Source: Colius striatus
Lineage: Eukaryota > Chordata > Aves > Coliiformes > Coliidae
Length of the DNA: 64,000 nt
Assembly (NCBI RefSeq): GCF_028858725.1
Contig: NC_084773.1
Location: 20,964,850 to 21,028,849 of the forward strand
Direction: 5' to 3'
Every line of letters begins with the position of its first letter. Within the stretch, counting starts at the first letter, position 1. The notes beneath the pieces were generated by a model. It made no database searches. It saw only the letters and a program-made list of their open reading frames with translations, and was not told the origin of the DNA. Below, one piece after another: positions 10,101-20,710 of the stretch. The position numbers and the translations under genes were made by a program.

Positions 10101-13100
10101 TTTCCCGAAACAGTTGTTAGGTTTAAGAGCTAAACTCAACCTGTTCTGTTTGTGGTGATGGGATACGTAAGGATTTGTGTCAAAGCACAAAGTAGTGTGG
10201 TTTGTTTTTTAGCTTTGGAGTGTGTGAAAAGCCTTTGAATGAGGCCTTTATTTTTACACAGGCAGTTTTTTAAGCATTTCTCAACAAAAGTTTCCTTTGG
10301 CCAGTTGGAAGCTGTGACTTCCTTCCATCCTTATAGAAGCCACACCAGAGAAGGGTGGAAAATGACTGCTCTAAAGAGCTTTGCTGCTGCTTTAGTGCCT
10401 TCTGAAACACTCAGGTAGGTTGTAAATAGGATATGTTGTCACTTCATACACACGGTAGCTAGGCGAGAAGGTTGATACATGAAGTGTTTCTTCATTACAG
10501 AAGTCTCTTGAAATGGATTGCCTCACTTTATTAAGTAATAAAGCTAATATGAGGTGACTCATATTCCAGTTAATACTTTTGGTTTTTTGAGGCCTTGCTT
10601 GCTGTCCCCCAAATGGTCTGAAACAGGTGACTGAAATCAGAATCTGTTTTCTGCTGTGGCTTTAAGTTCCTCTTTAAGCAGTGCAAGAGCTCTAAGCAGT
10701 AACACCTGGAGAAAGATGCTTTCATGACTATCAGAGGCATGAAGGGTCCTTACATGACTGAATTCTATGTAGAACATGCCTTTTTAGGTCCTGCATCACT
10801 ACTGTGTGGTAGTTACATGCTAAACAGTCTGTGTTCTTTTGAATATTCCATTGAAGATGGGATTGGGGAAATAAAAATGCACTTTCATCTCGGATACCAC
10901 TATTTCAGTTCCTGCAGCAATTGTATATAGAAGCACAGTTGTAAAGCCTTTCAAGGGACAGTTAGATCACAGAGATTGGGGCTTCCAAACTAGAGTTCAA
11001 GCTTCTGAATATGATCACAAGAAGTAGCTGAAACATTGAAGTATTTCAAGATAGACTACAGAAACTAGACAGTTGATTTATCCGTATGTAATGCACTACT
11101 TGGTTGAAGCTGTGAATGTTGCAGAGGTGCCTCGGCGTGGGGATAGCTGTATAAAATCCTGAAAGACTACTTTTTTGCTTGTTTTTCTCAGAAGAGATGT
11201 AATGGCTTTTTCTTAGTGTGAAAAGAGGGAAATTTAGGGATGAATGGCTGGGCTTAAGGTAGTATGCTGATTCAGGTGGACTTAGTTCAGTCTGGATGCA
11301 GTTTTGCCCCTCTGAATAGTCCTTGCCCAACAGAAGTACTTGGGTAGGTGAATAGGTTCATATTGCACTAAAATCCCATGCTTGGGTTCTCCAGGAGTAT
11401 GGAAAAGGGAGCATCTCTTCAACCAGGAGGCTTAAAGACTAGTCCTGCAAGGTGCTTTCTGCCTGTGGGATCTGATATTTGGTCTGTTTAGTCTCTCTCT
11501 TATCTTTCACAGAGAGGCTAGAGTCAATGTTGTTTTGTGACCTTCAGTGAGCAGTTTGTTTTACTGCTGCATGGTCTGTGTGACCTCGGAGCTAATGGCT
11601 TAATTCATAATCACTTCTAGTACACAAGGGTGATCTTCCAGGAGGCCTGGATGAAGTTCAGTGTCTGCTTGTTGGAATAGTCACAAGTGCAGACAGCAAA
11701 TGCTACTGCTAGATTTGTAAGTGGCTACTCTTGCTGTCCTTGATGAGTGTTTGAGCAATCTACAGCGTAGGATGACAGCCAAGCACTTTCAGACGGGGAA
11801 TTGAAAATATTTCTGTGCTTATCAAACTTGTTTTAAAGCTGATGCCTGTTTTAGAAGGAGTATGCATTGTATAGTGAACACACAGTGATAGGGCTGAGTA
11901 ATCTGCTCTGGGGGGACAGAGGGAAGTCTGATTCAAACAGAACTGCTTGCTAATAACAGCATTTTCTTGTTCTGCTGTGTGAGTAACTTTTGCATGTGAA
12001 TATTCTTAAGATGCAGCTGAATTCTTTGTTTTCTTCTGCAGAGGTAGTAAACAAAAGCCCTCTAAATTGTGGGTTTAGAGAACTGTTTCAGAGGTGAGAC
12101 AGTTGGATAAAATAGCAGAACCTATCAAAGGAGATTACTGCCTGCTAGCAAAATCTATTACAATCTTTTTAACCATTTTTGACCTGTGGTAAGGTCAAAA
12201 GATATAGATGAGATGACTGCCAGTAGCCTTCTTTAGTTACACTAATTGAACAGGGGAGCACCACAAAGGGTTCTTTGAACGAGGAGTTGATCAATGTGCT
12301 CAAAACCTGTAGTCAGGTGTGACTCTCAAAGCTATGAAGTGCCTGCCTCTCCTCAATCCACAGCCTCCAAACCTCCCAGAGAGAAAGGGTGTGCTTGTGT
12401 TCTGGAGGCAGCTCAGTGAAGGAAAGTGCCTGCTACCCTTTCCTTCTGTTTCTGACAGTTCAGAAAGTGTGTCAGATAGCCTGGCTTGTCTCGCCTACGA
12501 AGCAGTACAGAAAGCTGACACTCAAACTCTGAGTGACTCCGTAGTGTAGGTTTTAAGAGACTCAGAACAAGTTTTTGTGCCACCTGGGTGTGTAGAGAGT
12601 ACTTGGACAGGAATATAAGGTGCAGCAGCTTTCCTGAAGGTTGTGTAAAAGCTTCCTTGTGAGTGATTCCAGTCATTTCTTCAACATGACGTTAACCGTG
12701 CGGCAAATGAGGTGCTGCTCCAATCTAAAGGAATCTGTATCCTTAAAGAACAGTGAGAGAACACAAACTATTGATAGGAATAGCTCTCAAGGGAAGAATC
12801 TGGAAGCGTCTGAGTGGGAATTGCTGACAGCATGTGGGGTAAAATGCATCAGCACAAAGATGGAGGTTCAGGGAGTGCATGGGAGATGTTTGGTTGTGGG
12901 TGTAGGGTGTGACTGTAGAGGCAGGAATGCCGTGGTTCTTGAGCAATCATGGCAAGCTGACCCTTCAAAAGCAAGATTGGCAGGGTATGCTTTAAGAACT
13001 GAACTAACTGCATCAGACATGGAAAGCGTGGTTAACCATCTGCTGCTGAGCTATACATACTGCAGCTGGCTCAAGTGGACAACTCACACACAGGGCTTTC

Positions 13101-16100
13101 AGGGCAGGAACAGGAAACCGACAGGCACTCAGGCTGTGTACTTCCCTTGCTAAGTTAGCAGAAAGGTTAGAGTAGTTTCTGAAACAGAGCTGCATGAAAT
13201 TGACACATCCTTTTCTGTGTAGCTTGAAGAGCTTTTGACTGAGAAGGTGGAGCATCTGCCTGATGAGGTTTAAGCTGTCCACCTTTTCAGGTCATCACTG
13301 TTTTTACTGTTGCATTCCTGGGATTCAAGGCCTTAGTTATTTTTACTTACTCCTTTAAAAAGACTGTTAGTCTGGATACCCATCTATCTGAAGAGCAGGT
13401 CTTACATGTGAACAGTTGCCTCTTGCTCAGGGGACTCCTGGCTTCAAGTCCAAGCTCTAGATGTGTTTCTGTTTGGAGGCCAACAGCAAGTTCAAGATGC
13501 CATTTAACTGAAAGGCTTGTCCACATAAGCCCAAGTGAGACTCATATGTATGCTTTCAGTTGACTTCTGATGTTTATTAGCATTATACTGGAGTCTGTAT
13601 TGTGTGAAGCTTGCAGCTTTGGTTTTCTTGTGGGAAATCCCAGGTGTGTTGAGGGGTGAGGGGAACAAGCTGAAGAAAGATGAAGTGGTTGATGTTGCAT
13701 TGGTATTATAAGCTGATCATCTTCTGATTGCAAACTCTGAACAGCATATACTCAAAGTAGGGATGATGGAGCAGTGGCACAGGCTGCCCAGAGGGGCTGT
13801 GGATTCTCCTTCCTTGGAGGTTAAGACCCACCTGGACATGTTTCTATGTGACCTGATCTAGGTTGACCTGCTTCTGTAGGGGTGTTGGACTGGATGATCT
13901 CTAAAGGTCCCTTCCAACCCTTGCCATTCTGTGATGCTATGTAAGTATGTCTTGGCTAGTTAGACTTTGTTACTGCTTCCAGCTTGTAAGCCATGGAGCC
14001 CTCACTCTGTAGAGTGATGTGACATCTGCTTCATGGATCCCCAAGAGCTTTCACTTGGGCTAGCTTCTCTGTGCAACATCAGGGGAGAGAAGCAGGTTCT
14101 GCTGCTGTGATATCAAACCCTAATTAAACAACTGAGTGCATTTGAGTCAACCTTTTCTCCAAATCTGGTTGACTGTCTGGTGCTATTACACTTAATGGAT
14201 GTAGTGAGCAATGTAATGACTGCTGTGGCTGAGATTCACCTTCTGCCAAGGGAGCATGGGAGAAATCTGTACTACTGATGGTAACACTTGTTATGGCTCC
14301 TGAGTTAGCTACAGGAGATAGCTGTGAACTTGGCTTTCAAGCTGTTACGGATAAAAGTGTAACAGATAGTACAACATCTGCCACTAGAGAACATCTCTAG
14401 TACAACTGTTCTGCAGCAGTTATATCAGAGCTTAAAGTGATACTGAACTTCTGGTGGCAACGGAACTTCAGTACTCAGCAGTTGCATTTTGATTGCCTCT
14501 GCTGCAGCTGAACAAGTTGGACACTGTATAGCTTAGCAGAAAGCAGACCTGTCAGGTCCTTCCACTTTCTAGCCTTTAAAACTCCTCAGGGAGTTACCCC
14601 ATACCTGTGGGCTGGAGGTTTACTCCCCAAGAGTGATTTATTGCTGTCAGTATTCATAGAGTAGCTTGCATCAGAGGAAAATCATCTGGGTAATTCTGGT
14701 TTCCAGCTAACTAGGAGATGCTGATGTAGAGAACTTGGCTCCAGCAGAAGTAGGGGAATGGCTCATTCCCTGTGCTTGCCCTGACTGTCTATTTGTTAAG
14801 CTATGCAAAGCCTTTCTCACTAAGTAACTCTGCTCTCCTGACTGCCTCAAGGCTTGAAAAATTATTTCAGCTCTTGTAAGAAACCACTGGACTGACTTTG
14901 CACAAACTTCAGCACACAAGGATAATATCCACAGCTTTTTGGCTACAAAGCCTTCAGCTGGAAGGCCAATGGGTAGGAAATGCTTATGTGTAAAGTAGCT
15001 GCATGAGATAAGCACTAAAATGTTATTTTCTGTTTTCTTCCAGTCAGGTCAGTTCAGTGAAGATATGATTCCTACTGTGGGCTTCAACATGCGGAAAGTT
15101 ACAAAGGGTAATGTTACAATAAAGGTATGTCGCCTTTGTTGGCTGCCTCTTCTTTAACCCCTGCGAGGTTATCTTCAGCTTCTAGTTTAGAATTTGTTTG
15201 CTCTGTTTGCTCCCACCACTGGGACAAGTGTAGGAATGAAGAGCCTCAGCTACATGTGTCATATCTTAGGAGTATGTTGATGTATATTTATGGGGTTTCT
15301 TAGATGAGAGCCTGCATGTGATTTCCAGGTTCATGGAGCATTTAAGACAATGTTGTGATAATGCTGTCTGGCTTTCATCTGAGTAATTTTTCCCATGTTT
15401 AGGGTGCAGAAATCCTGCTCTTCTGCTTGTCAATATACCTTAAGGGAAGACTTAAATCAGAAGCAAAGTTTTAAGTCAACTTATATTATTTTCTTGTATA
15501 CCACAGTGTGTAGACTTGGTACATAGGTACTTGTATCTTGCAGTTGGTGTGAGATGCTCTATTTTGCATGTTATACTATTGGGCCAGCAAGCTTTGAGCT
15601 GCCATACAGAAGATTATTTCAGTTCTAGTATATGAGAGGTCCTGCAGCTGTTCTAAGGAGAAAGGGAAAAGTGTGTTTTCCTTGTCTTATCTTTGTGTGA
15701 CATGTTTAAACACAGTGCATGGCTAAATTGTCTTTCTTCCCCTTGCCTTAAGATTTGGGATATAGGAGGGCAGCCACGATTCCGAAGCATGTGGGAACGA
15801 TATTGCAGAGGAGTTAATGCTATTGTGTAAGTGCCATCTTCCTTCAGCTAGTACTGAACTTCAAGTTCACTTCTCTCACGTGTAGCCTTTGTAACAGTGC
15901 ATGTTTGACTTGGTAGTACTCATTTTCATTTTGAAACTCCCCTGTAACCATGTTGACCTTCTTTTACCCTTGAGTTCAGGGCTCAGGGTGGGTTATTTTC
16001 AGTGTCTGATCTGGAGTACTAACTACTTCCTATCTGAAGTGGCAGTGCTATCTAACCAAAAGAGTCTTTCATCTACTCTGGTCTTGGGTATTTTTTTTTT

Positions 16101-18806
16101 GAAGAGCCAAATTCTTTGCTCAGAAGATCTTGCTTTGTGTAAAGTCTTCTTGAATGTGCTCAAAACTGGCAATGTGAAGAAAGCACTGCTATTTCTGAAG
16201 CAGTTCAGTCTCACTGACCTAACCTTAAATTCTCTTTAAAGCTACATGGTAGATGCTGCAGATCGTGAAAAAATAGAAGCCTCTCGAAATGAGCTGCACA
16301 ATCTTCTAGATAAGCCCCAGTTACAAGGAATCCCTGTAAGTAATATTGCCTTTTATAGTATTAAACTTGCTTGAGGAATGTGCATAACTTTAGCAGCTCT
16401 AAAGTCTGCCTGGAACTCTTTAAGTCAAGTGTAAGGCCTACCCTTGTTAGTGTAAGCATGAACAATAGCTGCCCCTTGTGTCTTAAATGAAATGGTTGAC
16501 CTCAGTCCTTCAGTGAGCTTCCTCTTGTTCAGTGCCCACCAAAAAAAAATGGAAGTGTAGTTTAGAGTATTCCACAGCATGAGCTTTGTACTCACTTCTG
16601 GAGTCTTTCTATAGTTCAGATCAACCAGAGTGTAGCACAGAATTATAGAGTGAGTTTGGGGAATCTCAGCTGAAAGTTCCCTGGGGTTGTTCTCAGTTTT
16701 ATCAGCTGATGTGTTCTCATGCCTGCTTTTTGCACACAAGTTTTGTACCTCTTCTTTCCATGTCACTAGGTCAATCTTCCTTCTTGATCTGGTTTCATAG
16801 TGACTATCTCATTCCATTAGATTTAATAGCCTAGTGCAGACTGCTGCTCAAGACTCCCCTGAAGCTGCTTGTTTGTTGAGTTTTTGGTTTGTTGGTTTGG
16901 TTTTGGTTGTGTTTTTTTTTTTTTTTAAAGCAAAGCTGCAACCGTTTCCTTCTGCTCTGGATTTCAGGTTCTAGTACTTGGAAATAAGAGAGACCTTCCT
17001 AATGCTTTGGATGAGAAACAGCTAATTGAAAAGATGTAAGTCTAACCCTTCCTAAGAAAGGCCACTTTAACTCAATAAATGAATTCATGTACAGAGGGTT
17101 GTTAGATCAAGAAGCCTGCATTTTTAAGTAGAGAACCCAGCAACAGGAGATAGCTGAAACATTGTACAGAAAGAAGTTATGTGGAGAAGATGAAGGGGAA
17201 CAGTTTAGATTCTCAATGTAAGTCTTTGTTGTAAGTGAAGTGTATGTTGAAATGTTTTCTCTTTCCTAGGAACCTTGCTGCTATTCAGGACAGAGAAATC
17301 TGCTGCTACTCAATTTCTTGCAAAGAGAAAGATAATATAGGTAACTATTAACCTGAAATGCTAAATGTTATGAAGAGCTGCCAGAGGATGAATTGAGCGA
17401 TTGTAACTTGTTAAATACAAACTTTGTGGCTTCAGGAAACTGGTAACAAATCCAAGAGCAATGTGTAAGTGCAGTGGTTACATTTGGTATCCTGATGGCA
17501 GTGAGGAGGATTGACTGGCATTAAAGTTGCAGGAAGTGTCATTATAAACATGTCAGTCTCCTGTGAAATCTGATGCCTTTCTTTAGTTAGTTTACAGCAA
17601 ATAGCTTCACTATTAACTTGGCCTAAATGGTTTTATTCTACTTCTGTCAGGTACTCTCAGCTCTGCCTCACTTGATGAGGCCAGCAAGTAACTTGCAGCA
17701 AGGTTTTCCTCAGCAGTCATTCCCTTGAAATAATCATCTTCCCTTGCTGTCTTATGGAAGCAGTTTGTGTTGTGGCCTGTGCTAGTCACTGCTCCATGCA
17801 GCCACACAGTAAATTTTCCTGATGCTGGCATCAATTGCTTTGGAATTTCTGGAGTTCAAAGGCAAAAACCATGATACCGTGTAATACCAAGTTCTTTACT
17901 CAGTTTACTTGATGATATTAGTGTCATCCCACCTGAATGAAAACACAGTGCTTAATAACACCTACTGTTCTCCTGGTGCCTTCTTGTGGCTGCCATGAGA
18001 CTGACACCAGTTTACTGATGGGCCAACATTGAGTTTACTGATGAGGGAAACTTCACTGTGATGGTCACAGGAAACAAGTTAAAGAGGATACTGAACTGCT
18101 TTATGTTAAGGACACAGCTTCTTTCCAGGAAAAATGAACAGCCTGTGGAACTCTTCTGGCTTCCTATCCAAGAAGCCTCTGTCACCTTACCATCAGTTAC
18201 AGGTTCAAACATAGTGGGTAGATGCAGATACTCCCTTCTGTCATATCTCCTGCACAAGGCTCAGCACAGCCCAGCATCACTGGTGCCATAGGGAAGGTGC
18301 TGCTGGAAGCATTGGGCTGGTATGCTGCTAGTGCATTTCATTTCCTTAGGAGACCCTCTTTCAAGCATGGAGGAGCTTGATGCCCTGTATTGTAGCACTA
18401 AACCAGCTTTGCTGTCATCAGGTGAGGAGAGGCAGATGGGCTAAGTGGAGCAGTGTTGATCTAAAATGGATTATGTGAGCTGTACCGAATTATCAGATTA
18501 GGAGATGCCTTTTTCCTAAAGGTATCATTGACTGAGGAGCCAAGATGTCTTGGGCAGTTCCTGCTGGGCAGTTACAGGACCACAGCATAGACAGCAAGCA
18601 TTCCAAAAAACCGCTCAGTCTGTCCTGGACCATCCCCTAGAGAAGGACTGGATATTGCTGTCATGTGGTTGAGGATGCTGGTGTGCCAAAGTGATGCCAG
18701 CTGTACAAATACAGACAGACACTTGAACGTGGAACTTCTCTTCTCTCTCTCTTTAGATATCACGCTTCAGTGGCTTATTCAGCATTCAAAATCTAGAAGA
18801 AGCTGA
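6801..18806 (+). CDS. ARL8B: ADP-ribosylation factor-like GTPase 8B, 7 coding exons, 186 aa
   Basis: Small Arf-like GTPase of lysosomes. In its family it recruits PLEKHM2 (SKIP), kinesin-1 and HOPS to drive lysosome movement and fusion. Coding exons: 6801-6923, 15044-15124, 15753-15826, 16242-16335, 16968-17035, 17270-17340 and 18757-18806. They total 561 nt with phase kept at every junction. The start has an ideal Kozak context (GCCGCCACCATG) and is the first in-frame ATG. Visible motifs: N-terminal amphipathic helix with no Gly2 myristoylation site, as expected for ARL8; P-loop GLQYSGKT (27-34); switch I Thr52; WDIGGQ with Gln75 (70-75); NKRD (130-133); SCK (163-165). The N terminus [17 protein letters not shown] and Asn46-to-Ser in SGQFSED fit ARL8B rather than ARL8A. 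From memory, differences from human are few: Leu5, Val96, Ala150. The gene looks fully functional. Confidence 0.97.
9868..9908. promoter_or_regulatory. E-box plus two AP-1 sites in ARL8B intron 1
   Basis: CACGTG lies at 9868-9873 within CCACGTGATG; its reverse strand reads ATCACGTGG, close to the TFEB/MITF core TCACGTGA. Two perfect AP-1 sites TGACTCA follow at 9888-9894 and 9902-9908, 14 bp apart. Three strong motifs in 41 bp suggest an intronic enhancer, but no functional evidence is available here. Confidence 0.4.
13766..13941 (+). mobile_element. CR1 LINE 3'-end fragment (intronic)
   Basis: Typical CR1 3' words occur in order: CACAGGCTGCCCAGAGG, a GTGGATTCTCCTTCCTTGGAGG-type segment, CACCTGGACATG, GTTGGACTGGATGATCT, GGTCCCTTCCAACCC and CCATTCTGTGATGCTATG. 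Only about 175 bp remains, a 5'-truncated copy with no coding capacity. It lies in the same orientation as ARL8B. Confidence 0.93.
15044..15124 (+). CDS. ARL8B: ARL8B coding exon 2
   Basis: Encodes residues 42-68 (27 codons) with the switch I effector region around PTVGFN (51-56). Acceptor is TTCTTCCAG and donor GTATGT, both phase 0. Confidence 0.97.
15753..15826 (+). CDS. ARL8B: ARL8B coding exon 3
   Basis: Begins at Ile69 and encodes the switch II motif WDIGGQ and the following [11 protein letters not shown]. It is 74 nt and ends in phase 2 at the donor GTAAGT. Confidence 0.97.
16242..16335 (+). CDS. ARL8B: ARL8B coding exon 4
   Basis: Starts with the last base of Val93 and encodes [13 protein letters not shown] through LQGIP (residue 124). 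It is 94 nt, with acceptor TCTTTAAAG and donor GTAAGT. Val96 is Ile in human ARL8B (from memory). Confidence 0.96.
16911..16926 (+). repeat. Poly(T) tract before ARL8B exon 5
   Basis: An unbroken T run at about 16912-16926 follows TTTGG/TTGG-rich sequence. It ends about 40 bp upstream of the exon 5 acceptor at 16966-16967 and may add to the polypyrimidine signal. Length polymorphism is likely. Confidence 0.8.
16968..17035 (+). CDS. ARL8B: ARL8B coding exon 5
   Basis: Encodes [18 protein letters not shown] and onward, with the guanine-specificity motif NKRD at residues 130-133. It is 68 nt and splits Met147 across the next junction (donor GTAAGT). Confidence 0.97.
17270..17340 (+). CDS. ARL8B: ARL8B coding exon 6
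   Basis: Completes Met147 and encodes [20 protein letters not shown] to Asp171 (split). The G5 motif SCK is at 163-165. It is 71 nt, with acceptor TTTCCTAG and donor GTAACT. Confidence 0.97.
18757..18806 (+). CDS. ARL8B: ARL8B coding exon 7 and stop
   Basis: Encodes the C-terminal [15 protein letters not shown] followed by TGA at 18804-18806. The acceptor has a long CT-rich tract (TCTCTCTCTTTAG). The tail with Lys-Ser-Arg-Arg-Ser is the standard ARL8 end. Confidence 0.97.
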
Positions 18807-20710
18807 AGTCTTCCTGGAATCTCCAGTACCAGTTGGCCATAATCTCAATTGTCCACTTCCCTCCATCATGAGATATTACCCAAAAATCTCGTATCAAGAA
18901 TCTGCCTTTTCACAGTTCATTTCTCATGTGCACTGCTGAAGACTTGTATTCCTATTCTGTCACCAAACAACTAGAGTTGTCATGATAAAGTCAGCACAAA
19001 TATTTATTTTACAACCATCGATGGTGGGAGGGTCGTGGGGGGGGCTTTTTAAGAAAAATATCTCTACCATGTTAACTCTGATGGTACACTCTGTTCTGGT
19101 TTTTCAGGGCCAGGTTTTTATATGATTTTCAGCAAATGTTTTATTTCTAGTGTTTAGTGGCTTGAAGATGCTGATGCCTGACAGCATTAAGATTCTGTAA
19201 GACGCCACATACAGTAGTTAGAAAACATTTAAGCGTGAGTTGTGGGATGCTCTTTGTCTCACAGATGCTTGTGACGTGTGTGTGTAAGCAGAGAAATGGA
19301 AACTGTTTGCAGAGGGGAGCACAAGGCATAGATCAGCATCACCGATCTGCAGCTGAGGTCTTACTCTGTCATTTGAAAAAGAAAACTCTCATGATGAATT
19401 AGGAAAGAGTCGACTGTTCAAAATAATTTTTGTTGCTTCTGTTTAACATTTGTGTGGGGGATGGGAATGGACTGTTCTGTCGAGCTTTCAGAAATTGGAG
19501 TATTCCAGCATGAAAACAAACTGCTAGGAACATCAGACTTTGTTCAAATACATTTTTCTATCTACAGATGCTAATGGTCTCTATCTGAAACCAGAACACA
19601 CATTCTGAGCAGCTGCATGACACTTAAATTACTGGTGTTTTTGTACAGAGTCAGTTGTTGACCTTTAGCACAATATCTGTGTAACTGTCTAGTGTCTCTC
19701 CTGCTCATGAAATGGCTGGGCACAGTTTCACCTGGTGCTATGGAGTATCTAGGCTATTGTGACAACTCTAGACCTGCCTGCTTTCTCGCTGTAACCACGT
19801 GCAAAGTCTGTAAGTTGCAGGATGAAACGTTCTACTGTGTCAAAGCACAAGAGAGCCCACGAATCGATCCTGTTTCTTGACTAGCTCCTACAGTATAGAG
19901 ACGTATGTATCAACTAAAGGTGATCATGTTTTTGTAGCTTTACTTTCTCAATGACTTCAGTATATTTCAAGGGACAGACTTGTTAAGACTGGTTTGTTCA
20001 TACAGTAATGTCGGTGTAGCTTACTAGTGTATGCAGACCCATGGTACACCTGCTTGTGTTGCCTCACACTGTGTGTGATCCTTCACCTCAACGTGGTGTT
20101 TGCATCCTGTCAGTCTTGGGTTGGAAGCACTGTTTGGTCCGTATCACTTGTGACGAGCTAGTTTTGATTTCGACTGCCACAGCCTTACCGTTCCGTACCG
20201 ACTGTCGCACTGTTGCACACACACTACATGCTGCCTGCATTCAGTCTGAACTTGCATTTTAACTTTTTGTCCCCTTTCAGTTCTCTGAAGCATGATTTCA
20301 ATGAATTCATACTCTGGTGCTGTAGAGGAGAAGGGTGTATGAACTTGCTACTGTAGTCCCTAGTTCACCGGGAACTGCTACAGTTACCTTTATTTAGCAA
20401 ACTTGCTTGTGCCTAAAATAAGGAAACTTAACTAGAATGTGTGAATCTTTGTGGGGGACCAGGTCACTGTTTAGTTAACTGGCCTATAGCTAAACTTGAT
20501 GTGTTTGGTGTTTATATACTTCACTGCTTGCAGCGTTTATGGCATCCAAACACTACCAATTGTTAACCTGTGCATTACTCTCTGCATGTGAACAACTTAT
20601 ACAATTGCTGAACTTTGTAAATATGTGGATTTTTTTATTTAGGTGGATGCATATAATGGTTTACTGCCTCTTCAGCTTTACTCAATAAACTTATGTTTTG
20701 AGGGTTGTAT
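18807..20710 (+). other. ARL8B: ARL8B 3' UTR, proximal form
   Basis: About 1.9 kb from the stop to the first strong poly(A) signal, similar to the size I recall for the human 3' UTR. It contains AU-rich words (AATATTTATTTTA near 18998), a G-run at 19027-19046 and a Pumilio-type site TGTAAATA at 20616-20623. Confidence 0.75.
20684..20689 (+). terminator. ARL8B: ARL8B proximal polyadenylation signal AATAAA
   Basis: AATAAA within CTCAATAAACTTATG, followed by T/G-rich sequence (TTATGTTTTGAGGGTTG). The position fits the expected 3' UTR length. Confidence 0.8.

Larger units (their letters stand above)
6924..15043 (+). other. ARL8B: ARL8B intron 1 (8.1 kb)
   Basis: Large first intron from a GTGAGC donor to a TTTTCTTCCAG acceptor. 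It has one CR1 fragment (13766-13941) and an E-box/AP-1 cluster (9868-9908). Open frames inside, such as one at 12641-13153, match no protein I know and mostly lack an ATG start. The rest is unremarkable, AT-balanced intronic sequence. Confidence 0.85.

Noticed and set aside
12641-13153. 170-codon open frame in ARL8B intron 1
   Set aside because: There is no ATG at its start and no recognised protein or processed-pseudogene similarity; it is intronic.
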